NCBI GenBank assembly: GCA_018675975.1
Contig: JABGXB010000002.1
Coordinates: 318,098 to 382,097 of the forward strand
Source: Candidatus Woesearchaeota archaeon
GTDB lineage: Archaea > Nanobdellota > Nanobdellia > Woesearchaeales > JABGXB01
Direction: 5' to 3'
Length of the DNA: 64,000 bases
The position numbers and the translations under genes were made by a program. Position 1 is the first letter of the stretch; every line of letters starts with the position of its first letter. The notes below the pieces were generated by a model, which ran no database searches, was not told where the DNA came from, and worked only from the letters and a program-made list of their open reading frames with translations. Shown here in pieces: positions 26,990-36,447 of the stretch.

Positions 26990-27784
26990 ATGAATAGAAC
27001 CTTATTAAAAATAATAAAAAAAATAGTACCAAAAAAATTTTATTTTTATCTTTTAGAAATATATTTTTTCCTAAGACATTTTAAATATCTAGGTAAAGGA
27101 TTTAAATGTTCTTTTTGTCAAAAATCATTTAAAACATTTTTAACATCTGGTATAGATGTCCCAGTTCTAAAATTAAAAAAAGTAATAGGTGGCGAATTAA
27201 ATAAAAATTGTTTATGCCCAAAATGTAATTCGTCCGACAGAGAAAGATTAATCCACGTATTCATAAAAAAAAATAAACACTTAGAAAAAATAAAAAATAA
27301 AAAAATTCTTCACATAGCACCAGAAAAGAATTTACTGAAATTTTTTAAACACCAAAATCCAAAAGAATATATTGACGCAGACTTAAATAAAATTAGGGCA
27401 ACACATGAAATGAATTTAACAAATATAATATTCAAAGATAATTATTTTGATATTATTATTTGCAATCATGTTTTAGAACACATTGAAAATGATGGGAAAG
27501 CAATTAAAGAATTATATAGGGTTTTAAAACCTAATGGGTGGGCAATTTTACAAGTACCAATTTCAGAAAACTTGAAAAATACATTTGAAAATAATAAAAT
27601 AAAAAGTAAAAAAGAAAGATTAAAATTTTTTGGTCAATCTGATCACGTAAGAATTTATGCAAAAGACTATAAAAAAAGATTAACCCAAAAAGGATTTAAA
27701 GTTAATTTAAAAAAATTATCAAAAAGAGAAATAAATAAATATAATTTAAATAAAAAAGAATATATTTATTTTTGTAAAAAATAA
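26990..27784 (+). CDS. Class I SAM-dependent methyltransferase with N-terminal zinc site
   Basis: 264 residues. A treble-clef-like zinc site, C40-x2-C43 and C76-x2-C79, precedes a Rossmann methyltransferase: 'ILHIAPEKNLLKFF' (motif I), 'YIDADLNK' with Asp for SAM ribose, 'FDIIICNHVLEHIENDGKAIKELYRVLKPNG' (motif IV-V). This type is common in surface polysaccharide clusters and probably methylates a sugar. A TATA-like CATATAAAC lies about 30 nt before the ATG. Confidence 0.8.
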   Translation: MNRTLLKIIKKIVPKKFYFYLLEIYFFLRHFKYLGKGFKCSFCQKSFKTFLTSGIDVPVLKLKKVIGGELNKNCLCPKCNSSDRERLIHVFIKKNKHLEKIKNKKILHIAPEKNLLKFFKHQNPKEYIDADLNKIRATHEMNLTNIIFKDNYFDIIICNHVLEHIENDGKAIKELYRVLKPNGWAILQVPISENLKNTFENNKIKSKKERLKFFGQSDHVRIYAKDYKKRLTQKGFKVNLKKLSKREINKYNLNKKEYIYFCKK

Positions 27785-27857
27785 ACAAATTAAATAATTC
27801 TTGTATATAAAAATTTATAAATTAAAACTATTAATTAAATTCATTATTTAAAATAAA

Positions 27858-28703
27858 ATGAACAAAGAAACTTTAAAAAATAAAGTAAAAGAGCATTGGA
27901 ATAATAACCCCATGGATTATGATAATATTAAAAGTAAAAAATATAGTAAAGAATACTATGATGAAATAAATAAACAATTTCGAAATGTACATTTTTTTGC
28001 ACAAAAAAAAAAAAAAAAACTATTTTCAAAAATCATAAATTATAAAAACATTAAAAATAAAACAGTCCTAATAATTGGGTGTGGATGTGGAACCTTAACT
28101 ACAGAAATGGTGAAATCAGGAGCAAAAGTAACAGCAATAGACATTACACCAACTGCCATTAAAAATACTAAAAGACAATTAAAAGAAAATAAACTCAAAG
28201 CAATAGTTTTTGAAGCAGATGCAGAACAGTTACCATTTAAAAATGAAAGTTTTGATTTTGTTTGGTCATGGGGAGTCATACACCACACACCAAATACAAA
28301 AAAAGCAGCACAAGAAATATTAAGAGTTTTAAAAAAAGGATGTCACGCAAAAGTAATGATATATCATAAAAACTCAATATTTTATTATATATTAATAATG
28401 TTCATTAGGGGAATACTACAAGGAAAATTATTATTTCAAAAACCACAAGAACTTTTAAATAAATATACTGACCATAGTCACAAAGGTGGCACACCACTAG
28501 GAAAAACATATACAAGTAACCAAGCTAAAAAATTATTCTCAGGAAGTAAAAACATTAAAACACAAGTATATGGGCTCAGAAATGAATTATATTTTATACC
28601 ACACATAAGAAACATGTGTTACAAACTACCAGATCTAATACCTAAATTAATTCTTGAAAAATTAAGGCTTGGATGGTTCTTAGTTTTAAAAATTAAAAAA
28701 TAA
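27858..28703 (+). CDS. Class I SAM-dependent methyltransferase
   Basis: 281 residues. Motif I is 'VLIIGCGCGTL' (70-80), followed by 'VTAIDITPTAI' and 'LPFKNESFDFVWSWGVIHHTPNTKKAAQEILRVLKKG', the UbiE/type 11 pattern. A C-terminal 'YTDHSHKGGTPLGKTYTSNQAKKLF' extension is typical of methyltransferases in archaeal glycan clusters. The gene contains a run of 17 A (28003-28019) inside codons 49-54. Acceptor unknown, probably a sugar or lipid-linked glycan. It converges with asnB, one base apart. Confidence 0.82.
   Translation: MNKETLKNKVKEHWNNNPMDYDNIKSKKYSKEYYDEINKQFRNVHFFAQKKKKKLFSKIINYKNIKNKTVLIIGCGCGTLTTEMVKSGAKVTAIDITPTAIKNTKRQLKENKLKAIVFEADAEQLPFKNESFDFVWSWGVIHHTPNTKKAAQEILRVLKKGCHAKVMIYHKNSIFYYILIMFIRGILQGKLLFQKPQELLNKYTDHSHKGGTPLGKTYTSNQAKKLFSGSKNIKTQVYGLRNELYFIPHIRNMCYKLPDLIPKLILEKLRLGWFLVLKIKK
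28003..28019 (+). repeat. Poly-A tract of 17 within a methyltransferase gene
   Basis: Seventeen consecutive A residues after 'GCAC', coding for Gln-Lys5. A tract this long is prone to polymerase and sequencing slippage; the frame is intact at the length shown. Confidence 0.9.
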
Positions 28704-30494
28704 TTAAGCCCAGTTTTTATACCAATTATTAAACATAAAAATTTTAAAAAATAAATCACTATAATCTTTTTTATTTAATTGATGTTCATCCCAACACGTT
28801 TTAATAATTTTCTTATCATAATAATTATAACCATTAAAATTAAATATTTCATTATAAAATATATCTTTTAAGTCATTTTTAATATATTCTGAAAGCGGAA
28901 ATACAAAACCTTGTTTTTTTCTATTAACAAATTTACTACCCATGAAACGAGACAATATTGATTTTAATATAATTTTACCTTTATTAAAATTTGAAAAATT
29001 ACTCAATGAAGTAGAATTTATATATTTTACAAAATTATGATCTAAAAAAGGAAACCTCCCCTCAATACTGTGCGCCATACAACACATATCTTCTTTATAT
29101 AATAAATCATTTGGTAAATATTCAGACTGATCAAACAAAATAGCATCATCAACAGAACCACTCTTAAAATATTTATTCAAATTATTTTTAAAGTCTTTTG
29201 AATTACAAATTACTCTCTTATCATAAAGATTAAAAAGTTTAGAATATATTTTGAAATAACTATCACTATCATATAATAAATAATTTAGTTTTGAAAAATA
29301 TTTAAAAGAATTAAATGGTCTAATAATTATTTTAATAAGATTTTTAAAAAATGACGGTAATTTTACTAAATACTTTAAAATATTAAAATGAAAATATCTC
29401 TTATACCCACAAAATAATTCGTCACCCCCTGCACCACTCAAAACTACAGTTACATGTTCACTTGCTAATTTAGAAACTAAATAATTTGGAATTATCGAAT
29501 TATCACCCAAAGGTTCATCAAACTGATTTATTATTTCTGGCAATAACTTAATAATATCTTTTGAAGTAAATTTTTTTTCATAATGCATAGTATTAAATTT
29601 TTTAGAAACTAATTTTGCATATTGAGATTCATCATAATTTGAATTATCAAAAGAAATAGTAAACGTTTTTAAGTTTTTAATTTTATTTTTCAATAAGCAA
29701 ACAAGAAGAGAACTATCAATACCACCAGATAATAAAACACCAACAGGCCTATCACTTATTGTCCTATACGCTATGCTTTTTTCTAAATGACTATGAATAT
29801 TGTTTTTCAAATTTACTTTATTATCCCTATTAATTATATTATCCCAATATTTTTTATATTCCATAACCTCTTTTGATTTTAAATTATAAATTAAATAATG
29901 ACTTGGCATTAATTTTCTAATATTCTCAAAAATTGAAAATTCTAATGGACAATATCCAAATAATAAATAATGTTTTAATGAATAATTATTAATTTTTTTA
30001 TTGATATTTTTAAATTCTAAAATAGCTTTCAATTCAGAAGCAAAAATAAATGTTTCACCATCTAGATAATAATATAATGGTTTAATCCCCATTCTATCTC
30101 TAGCAATAAATATTGTTTGCTTTTTTTTATCATAAATTGCAAAAGAAAATTGACCGTTAAAATAATCAAGACACTTTTCACCATAATATTTATAATAATA
30201 AAGTATGACTTCAGTATCAGTATTAGATTTAAACTTTATATTTCTTTTATTTAATTCATGTTTTAATTCAATAAAATTAAAAATTTCACCATTAAAGACG
30301 ATTGAATAATCATCCAACTCCATAGGTTGTTTACCACACTCACTTAAATCTTGTATTGATAATCTTTTATGTCCAAAAGTCAAATTAGTATAAAATTTAT
30401 AACCAGATTGATCAGGGCCCCTGTGATGAAGAGAATTTAACATTTTTACTATTAGTTTTTTATCGATCCAATTAAAACCAACTATGCCACACAT
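28704..30494 (-). CDS. asnB: Asparagine synthase (glutamine-hydrolysing), AsnB-type
   Basis: 596 residues. The mature N-terminus would expose Cys2 (MCGIVGF), the glutaminase nucleophile, followed by 'LHHRGPDQSG', 'GHKRLSIQDLS' and 'FNGEIFNF'. The synthetase domain has the ATP pyrophosphatase loop 'VGVLLSGGIDSSLL', and 'GDELFCGYKRY' further on. The enzyme transfers ammonia from Gln to an activated carboxylate. Its position inside the glycan cluster raises the possibility that it amidates a uronic acid or other glycan component, as related genes do in capsule loci, rather than only making asparagine. It is divergent from a methyltransferase gene. Confidence 0.9.
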   Translation of the reverse strand: MCGIVGFNWIDKKLIVKMLNSLHHRGPDQSGYKFYTNLTFGHKRLSIQDLSECGKQPMELDDYSIVFNGEIFNFIELKHELNKRNIKFKSNTDTEVILYYYKYYGEKCLDYFNGQFSFAIYDKKKQTIFIARDRMGIKPLYYYLDGETFIFASELKAILEFKNINKKINNYSLKHYLLFGYCPLEFSIFENIRKLMPSHYLIYNLKSKEVMEYKKYWDNIINRDNKVNLKNNIHSHLEKSIAYRTISDRPVGVLLSGGIDSSLLVCLLKNKIKNLKTFTISFDNSNYDESQYAKLVSKKFNTMHYEKKFTSKDIIKLLPEIINQFDEPLGDNSIIPNYLVSKLASEHVTVVLSGAGGDELFCGYKRYFHFNILKYLVKLPSFFKNLIKIIIRPFNSFKYFSKLNYLLYDSDSYFKIYSKLFNLYDKRVICNSKDFKNNLNKYFKSGSVDDAILFDQSEYLPNDLLYKEDMCCMAHSIEGRFPFLDHNFVKYINSTSLSNFSNFNKGKIILKSILSRFMGSKFVNRKKQGFVFPLSEYIKNDLKDIFYNEIFNFNGYNYYDKKIIKTCWDEHQLNKKDYSDLFFKIFMFNNWYKNWA

Positions 30495-30619
30495 AATAAT
30501 AGTTCTGACAATATTTTAATAAATCTTTCTAATAAAAATTAAAATCAAAAGATTTATATAAATACATAATACCAAAAATAATATTTTCAAACTAAATTAA
30601 AATTAAATTATAAAATAAA

Positions 30620-31252
30620 ATGAAAGAATCTAAAAAATACAGAAGAGCATCAAAAAATTTACACAACACAATTATTAAATTGGCAGAAAAATATAAACCT
30701 AAAAGAATTATTGATTTAGGTAGTGGCTACGGAGGTGTACCATTGAAACTTGTAAAAGAAGGATTTCAAGTTACCTCTACAGACATAAATCCAAAAATTA
30801 ATAGAGCACAGAATATAAATTGTATAAAAGTAGATTTAAATAAAAAAATAAAAATAAAAAACAAATATGATATGGTAATATGCACAGAAGTTATTGAACA
30901 TTTGTATAATACAAAGAAATTATTAAATGATGCGCACAACATATTAAATAAAGAAGGATTATTTATATTTTCAACACCAAATAATCAAAATTGGTTTTCA
31001 AGGTTATTTTTTTTATTTACAGGAAAATTCCCATCATTTTTAGGAATTCCACATGGAAAAGACAGAGATTGGTTTGAACCACACATAACACCAATATTTA
31101 CTTGGCAAATAAATTTATTAATTAAAGATTTATTTAAGATTAAAGAAATTACCTTTAACAGAAGCGTAACACCAATAATACATATAAATTTACCAATTAA
31201 AAATTTATTTTTTGGACAAAATCTAATTATGGTTTTAAAAAAAATTAATTAG
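30620..31252 (+). CDS. Class I SAM-dependent methyltransferase, small
   Basis: 210 residues. 'RIIDLGSGYGGVPLKLV' (30-46) is motif I, 'VTSTDINPK' binds SAM ribose, and 'YDMVICTEVIEHLYNTKKLLNDAHNILNKEGLFIFSTPN' is the UbiG/type 11 core. Third methyltransferase of the glycan region. Its stop overlaps the convergent sulfatase-like gene by 8 bp. A TATA-like ATTTATATAAAT lies about 60-70 nt upstream, so this mRNA probably has a leader. Confidence 0.8.
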   Translation: MKESKKYRRASKNLHNTIIKLAEKYKPKRIIDLGSGYGGVPLKLVKEGFQVTSTDINPKINRAQNINCIKVDLNKKIKIKNKYDMVICTEVIEHLYNTKKLLNDAHNILNKEGLFIFSTPNNQNWFSRLFFLFTGKFPSFLGIPHGKDRDWFEPHITPIFTWQINLLIKDLFKIKEITFNRSVTPIIHINLPIKNLFFGQNLIMVLKKIN

Positions 31253-32768
31253 TTTTTAAATAATTTTCTTTTGTTTTCCAAAGCAAATAATAATCTAATA
31301 TTTGTAACCAAGATAAAATTAAAAAAACCACCATTTTTTCATAAATATTTTTACCAACATAAGCACGCCAATCAGATTTTGATTTGTCAATTATACTATG
31401 TTTTTTATAATTCACAAAATTAAAATTAACATCAAACAATTTAAATTTTGATTTATTTATATGATATATTTTATCCAAAGAATAATTTAAATCATTAGAT
31501 TTTATTGCTAAAACTAAATCAAAATTATCAATATTTTTTTTAATAAGTTTATAATCCATTATTTTAACAAAATTAGTTTTTGATAAAATATCAAAACAAA
31601 AATTTAATAAAAAGCTATTTCCATAATTATACATAATTATTTTTTTATTATTTAGTTTAAATAAATCAGAATAATCTACTTTTTCTATAAGTAAAGATTG
31701 AATGTTAGTTTTTGCAAAAATTTGAGTTTCTTCATAAAAATTTTTCAAAGCTAAAAAATTATATTCATCAAAATGAGGTTTTAAAGATTTTTTCCAATTC
31801 AGTTCAGAATTATCTCTTTTGTACAAAGTATATTTTTGATTATTAATAATTAATTCATAATTATTATTTCTTATAACTGTAATTTTATAATCTTGACCAA
31901 TAAATCTATTATCTATTCTTATTAAACGTTCATTAAATTTAGAATTAATATTTAAATCCGTTGGATTTTCAAGTAATTTTTTAAATGAAATTGCCCTTTT
32001 ATTTTCTCGCCCATATTTAAAATTTAAATAATCAAAAATAGTTTCAAAAATATCAAAAAGCCCAACTTGTGCATTAATATTAATTTTTGAGGAATTTTTA
32101 TTTTCAAAAGGTAATTTTAGTGCCAAATTAGCACGATAACAATCTTCAGTTGAATAAATACTATGATTTCTAGGCTTCATTAACCAACCAATTGGTTTAT
32201 ATGAACCAAAATCAGTATATCCATGATCAGAAGAAATTATAATAAAAGAATTTTCATATAAATTTTTTTCTTTTAAATATTTTAATGTATTTTCAACCAT
32301 ATTATTTTGATCATTTGTTGGAGCAAAATGAATATATAAAAAATTAGGGCCATTAAAATTAAATTTCTTTTCCATTATGTGTTTAAAAGAATTCCAAACA
32401 GTACCATTACCACTTTTATATTCATTATCAGTCCTAAACACATTTAATTTTTTTTTATAAAATTCTGAACCCTCCCTACAAAAAAAAGTACTATTTATAG
32501 TATATCCATTTTTTTTCAATTCATCAAAATAACTATGGGTCTCAAAGTCCTTCAAAGCTGAATGGTCATAATACAAATCATGTGAAAACATACCTGTAAA
32601 AAATGAACTAGTAGACATTAAAGTTGAAGTTGCTGATGCAATAGCCGTTTTAAAATTCAAAAATTCAAAAGGAAGTTCATCATATATTTTCAATCTCCCA
32701 TATCCATCATTACTTTTAAAAAATCTATTACCTTCTGTTGCAATCCAAATAATATTATTATGTTTCAT
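31245..32768 (-). CDS. Alkaline-phosphatase-superfamily (sulfatase-like) hydrolase or transferase
   Basis: 507 residues. The N-terminal ~290 residues follow the sulfatase/phosphotransferase fold: 'NIIWIATEGNRF' (usually D-x-x-R, here Glu), the nucleophile region 'TAIASATSTLMSTSSFFTGM', and the metal motif 'IISSDHGYTDFG' with D181 and H182. The sulfatase CxPxR modification motif is absent, so a Ser/Thr nucleophile is likely, as in phosphoethanolamine and phosphoglycerol transferases. The C-terminal ~200 residues are unlike known domains. It shares a divergent promoter region with the phosphonate genes, so it may move a phosphonate or phosphate head group onto a glycan. This last step is inference. 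Confidence 0.65.
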   Translation of the reverse strand: MKHNNIIWIATEGNRFFKSNDGYGRLKIYDELPFEFLNFKTAIASATSTLMSTSSFFTGMFSHDLYYDHSALKDFETHSYFDELKKNGYTINSTFFCREGSEFYKKKLNVFRTDNEYKSGNGTVWNSFKHIMEKKFNFNGPNFLYIHFAPTNDQNNMVENTLKYLKEKNLYENSFIIISSDHGYTDFGSYKPIGWLMKPRNHSIYSTEDCYRANLALKLPFENKNSSKININAQVGLFDIFETIFDYLNFKYGRENKRAISFKKLLENPTDLNINSKFNERLIRIDNRFIGQDYKITVIRNNNYELIINNQKYTLYKRDNSELNWKKSLKPHFDEYNFLALKNFYEETQIFAKTNIQSLLIEKVDYSDLFKLNNKKIIMYNYGNSFLLNFCFDILSKTNFVKIMDYKLIKKNIDNFDLVLAIKSNDLNYSLDKIYHINKSKFKLFDVNFNFVNYKKHSIIDKSKSDWRAYVGKNIYEKMVVFLILSWLQILDYYLLWKTKENYLKTN

Positions 32769-32790
32769 AAAAGTATTTTCTTAATAATTA

Positions 32791-32804
32791 CTTTATATAT
32801 ATTA
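32791..32804 (-). promoter_or_regulatory. TATA box for the sulfatase-like gene
   Basis: The minus strand reads AATATATATAAAG, centred about 29 nt upstream of the ATG at 32768, so the mRNA is probably leaderless. The opposite gene (32900) instead has a clear AAAGGAG Shine-Dalgarno at 32885-32891 and a TATA-like stretch near 32833-32842. Confidence 0.45.
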
Positions 32805-32899
32805 TGAATTTCAAATAATTATTAATAAAGAATTATTTATAATAAAATTTTTAAAGAAAAAAATTTACAAACAATTAATAAATCAAAGGAGAATAAAAT

Positions 32900-34198
32900 A
32901 TGAAAAAAGTATACGTTGGAATGAGTGCAGATTTATTACACACAGGTCATTTAAATATAATTTCAGAAGCAGCAAAATTAGGGGAATTAACAGTTGGAAT
33001 TCTAACGGATGAAGCAATTTCAAGTTATAAAAGATTACCACATTTACCTTTCGAAGATCGAAAAAAAATAGTAGAATCAATTAAAGGAGTGCATGAAGTT
33101 ATTCCTCAAGAAACTCTTGATTATGTACCCAATTTAGAAAAGATAAAACCAGATTTTGTAGTCCACGGAGATGATTGGAAAACAGGTATACAAAAATCAA
33201 CACGCGAAAGAGTTCTAAATACAATTCAAAACTGGGGGGGAAGACTAATAGAGCCAAAATATACAAGTAATATTTCTTCAACTAAATTAAATCAAGCTTT
33301 AAAAGAAATTGGAACAACCCCAGAAATAAGATTAAAAAGATTAAGAAGGTTATTAAATGCAAAAAGTATAGTTAGAGTTCTTGAAGCACATAATGGTTTA
33401 ACAGGATTAATTGTTGAAAACGCAGAAGTCATTAAAAATGAAGTAAAAAAAGAATTTGATTGTATGTGGTTGAGCAGTTTAACTGATTCAACTGCAAAAG
33501 GAAAACCAGACATAGAATTAGTAGATATAACTTCAAGATTAAACACAATAAATGATATTTTAGAAGTAACAACTAAACCCATAATTTATGACGGAGATAC
33601 TGGAGGCAAACCAGAACATTTTCCTTTTTTTGTGAAATCATTAGAAAGATTAGGAATTTCTGCAGTTATAATTGAAGATAAAATTGGATTAAAAAAAAAT
33701 TCACTTTTTGGAACTGATGTGGAACAACAACAAGACACACCAGAAAATTTTGCAAAAAAAATTAATATTGGAAAAAAAGCCCAAATTACAGAAGATTTTA
33801 TGATAATTGCAAGAATTGAAAGTTTGATTTTAAAACAAGGTTTAGATGATGCAATTGAAAGAGCAAAAATATACATAGATGCAGGTGCTGATGGAATTAT
33901 GATTCATAGTAAAGAAACAGATCCAAATGAAATTTTAATGTTTTGTCACAAATTTAAATCTTTTGAAAAAAAAGTACCTTTGGTAGTAGTACCTTCAACA
34001 TATAATGAAATAACTGAACAAGAATTAATTGATGCAGGAGTAAACATAGTTATTTATGCAAATCATTTGTTAAGAAGTGCATATCCTGCAATGATAAATA
34101 CTGCAAAAATAATTTTAGAAAATGACAGATCATTAGAAGCAAACAATTCATGTATGCCAATTAAAGAAATTTTAAATTTAATACCGGGTGGAAAATGA
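32900..34198 (+). CDS. pepM: Phosphoenolpyruvate phosphomutase fused to an N-terminal nucleotidyltransferase
   Basis: 432 residues. Residues 1 to ~135 are a HIGH-type (cytidylyltransferase-like) nucleotidyltransferase with H14-T-G-H17. From ~150 is a PEP mutase: '[11 protein letters not shown]', '[15 protein letters not shown]', 'IIYDGDTGG', and the diagnostic EDK-x5-NS (E259 to S268), which separates true PEP mutases from isocitrate-lyase relatives. PEP mutase makes the C-P bond of phosphonopyruvate. The fused domain probably activates the pathway's end product, or a related alcohol phosphate, with CTP. AAAGGAG precedes the ATG. The ATGA overlap with the decarboxylase and the following Fe-ADH give a full phosphonate operon. 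Confidence 0.92.
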   Translation: MKKVYVGMSADLLHTGHLNIISEAAKLGELTVGILTDEAISSYKRLPHLPFEDRKKIVESIKGVHEVIPQETLDYVPNLEKIKPDFVVHGDDWKTGIQKSTRERVLNTIQNWGGRLIEPKYTSNISSTKLNQALKEIGTTPEIRLKRLRRLLNAKSIVRVLEAHNGLTGLIVENAEVIKNEVKKEFDCMWLSSLTDSTAKGKPDIELVDITSRLNTINDILEVTTKPIIYDGDTGGKPEHFPFFVKSLERLGISAVIIEDKIGLKKNSLFGTDVEQQQDTPENFAKKINIGKKAQITEDFMIIARIESLILKQGLDDAIERAKIYIDAGADGIMIHSKETDPNEILMFCHKFKSFEKKVPLVVVPSTYNEITEQELIDAGVNIVIYANHLLRSAYPAMINTAKIILENDRSLEANNSCMPIKEILNLIPGGK

Positions 34199-35310
34199 TT
34201 AATGTAATAAATTTTATAAATTTTTTAAAAAATCAAGGAATTGATTATTATACTGGAGTTCCAGATAGCTTAATGAAAAATTTCTGTGATTATATAAATT
34301 CAAATAAAGAAATTAATAATATAGTAAATCACAATGAAGGAGGTGCAATTGCATTTGCCGCAGGAAATTATTTAACAAATAAAAAACCGTGTTTAGTATA
34401 TTTACAAAATTCAGGACAAGGAAATTGCATAAATCCATTAATAAGTCTAACACACCCTAAAGTTTATTCAATACCAATGTTATTGTTAATTGGTTGGAGA
34501 GGTGAACCAGAAATTAAAGATGAACCACAACATATGAAACAAGGAGAAATAACTGAAGAATTATTGCAATTATGTGACATACCTTTTGAAATATTAGATA
34601 TTGAAAATTGGAAATCACAAATTGAAAAAGCAAACAATTTTATGATAGAAAATAAATCACCTTTTGCAATATTAGTTAAAAAGAATACTTTTGAAAAAAC
34701 TAATATAGTTAAAAAAGAGAATAATTTTAATCTAGTAAGAGAAAATGTATTGAAAAAAATAATACAAAATACTAATGATGATCAAATAATTTTTAGTACA
34801 ACAGGAAAAATAAGTAGAGAAATATATGAAGTTAGAAAAGAATTAAATAAAGAATCAGATTTAGATTTTTATAATGTAGGTGCAATGGGTCACGTAAGTC
34901 AAATTGCACTTGGAGCTTCATTTAAGACCAATAAAAAAATATTATGTATAGATGGTGATGGTTCATTAATAATGCACATGGGAACATTAGCGACAATCGG
35001 AAGTTATCAACCAAATAATTTTGTACACATATTAATAAATAATGAAGCACACGAATCTGTTGGCGGTCAAAAAACTGCAAGTAGTGAAATTAATTTTTTA
35101 GAAATTGCTAAAGGTTGTAATTATAAATATATAAAAAGTATAATTAATGAACAAGAGTTAGATGATTTTTTAAAAAATTCAGAGTTAAAATATCCAGCAT
35201 TTATTGAAATAAAAGTAAAATTAATGTCAAGAGATAATTTGAAACGCCCAGAAGACACAACTTTAGAAAGAAAAGAAAAATTTTTAAATAAATTAGAAAA
35301 TGCAAATTAA
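34195..35310 (+). CDS. Phosphonopyruvate decarboxylase
   Basis: 371 residues, a thiamine-diphosphate enzyme. The PYR half holds '[16 protein letters not shown]' and '[16 protein letters not shown]', with Glu that activates TPP. The PP half holds '[32 protein letters not shown]', the GDG...NN Mg-TPP motif. The length and '[14 protein letters not shown]' loop match phosphonopyruvate decarboxylases rather than larger acetolactate synthases. It makes phosphonoacetaldehyde and pulls the unfavourable PEP mutase step forward. It starts by a 4-bp ATGA overlap with pepM and its end overlaps the Fe-ADH gene by 11 bp. Confidence 0.92.
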   Translation: MINVINFINFLKNQGIDYYTGVPDSLMKNFCDYINSNKEINNIVNHNEGGAIAFAAGNYLTNKKPCLVYLQNSGQGNCINPLISLTHPKVYSIPMLLLIGWRGEPEIKDEPQHMKQGEITEELLQLCDIPFEILDIENWKSQIEKANNFMIENKSPFAILVKKNTFEKTNIVKKENNFNLVRENVLKKIIQNTNDDQIIFSTTGKISREIYEVRKELNKESDLDFYNVGAMGHVSQIALGASFKTNKKILCIDGDGSLIMHMGTLATIGSYQPNNFVHILINNEAHESVGGQKTASSEINFLEIAKGCNYKYIKSIINEQELDDFLKNSELKYPAFIEIKVKLMSRDNLKRPEDTTLERKEKFLNKLENAN

Positions 35311-36439
35311 CGAATTTATTGGAATTGATTGTTTAAATCAAATAACAGAAATAATCAAATCTGAAAATATTCAAAATATATTTTTAGTAACAGGAAAAAA
35401 AAGTTTTGAAAATTCTGGAGCAAAAGAAAAATTAGATGAGTTAATAAAAAATTTAAACATAACACATTATTTTGATTTTGAAGTCAATCCAAAATTTGAA
35501 GATGTATTAAAAGGAATAGATCTATTTAAACAAAATAATTGTGAATTAATAATTTCTTGTGGTGGCGGAAGTGCAATGGATATTGCCAAATCAATAAGTA
35601 TATTATCAAGTCAAAAAGAAACAAATTTAAGAGAAACTGTAATAAAGAATTCAATAATAGAAGATAACAAATATACACACATAGCAATTCCAACTACTGC
35701 AGGCTCAGGAAGTGAAGTAACTCATTTTGGTGTTATTTATGTAAATAATAAAAAATATAGTTTAACACACAAGTCAATGAAACCAAATTTTTATTTTTTA
35801 GATCCATCTTTATTAATGAGTAATAGTGAATATCAAAAAGCTACTAGCGGAATTGATGCATTTTCACAAGCAATTGAGAGTTTTTGGTCTGTAAATTCAA
35901 ATACAGAAAGTATTGAATATAGTATTAAAGCAATAGAATTACTATGGCACAATTTAGAAGATGCAGTAAAAACACCAACAATAGAAAATTTACAAAAAAT
36001 CTTTTTAGGTTCAAATTATGCAGGTAAAGCAATTAATATTGCAAAAACAACAGCCTCACATTCAATTTCATATCCAATTACTACTTTTTTTAAAATATCT
36101 CATGGTCATGCCGTTTATTTAACAATACCTGAAATGTTTTACTTTAATTCCAATATAACAGAAAAAGATTGTAATGATAAAAGGGGAGTAAATTATGTAA
36201 AAGAAAAAATGAAAAAATTGCAACAAATGTTTGGAGGAAATAGTTTTTTAGAAGCAAAACAAAATTTAGAATTATTTGGAAAAAATTTAAATTTAGAAAA
36301 TTTATTATCAAACCTTGGAATTAATAGAGAAAATATAAATTTAATTATACAAAATGGATTTAATCCACAAAGAGTTAAAAACAATCCCAGATATTTAAAT
36401 GAAGAAAATTTAAAAACAATATTAGAAAAAATATATTAA
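35300..36439 (+). CDS. Iron-containing alcohol dehydrogenase, probable phosphonoacetaldehyde reductase
   Basis: 379 residues, group III metal-dependent ADH. NAD-binding is seen in 'LIISCGGGSAMDIAKSI' and 'IPTTAGSGSEVTHF'. The metal site differs from the usual D-x3-H: it reads D186-A-F-S-Q190 in 'GIDAFSQAIESFWSVNS', a pattern I recall as typical of phosphonoacetaldehyde reductases; other ligands lie in 'TASHSISYPI' and 'ISHGHAVYL'. It should convert phosphonoacetaldehyde to 2-hydroxyethylphosphonate, the alcohol branch of phosphonate metabolism. No AEP aminotransferase is present in the operon. Confidence 0.85.
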   Translation: MQINEFIGIDCLNQITEIIKSENIQNIFLVTGKKSFENSGAKEKLDELIKNLNITHYFDFEVNPKFEDVLKGIDLFKQNNCELIISCGGGSAMDIAKSISILSSQKETNLRETVIKNSIIEDNKYTHIAIPTTAGSGSEVTHFGVIYVNNKKYSLTHKSMKPNFYFLDPSLLMSNSEYQKATSGIDAFSQAIESFWSVNSNTESIEYSIKAIELLWHNLEDAVKTPTIENLQKIFLGSNYAGKAINIAKTTASHSISYPITTFFKISHGHAVYLTIPEMFYFNSNITEKDCNDKRGVNYVKEKMKKLQQMFGGNSFLEAKQNLELFGKNLNLENLLSNLGINRENINLIIQNGFNPQRVKNNPRYLNEENLKTILEKIY

Positions 36440-36447
36440 TAAAATAA

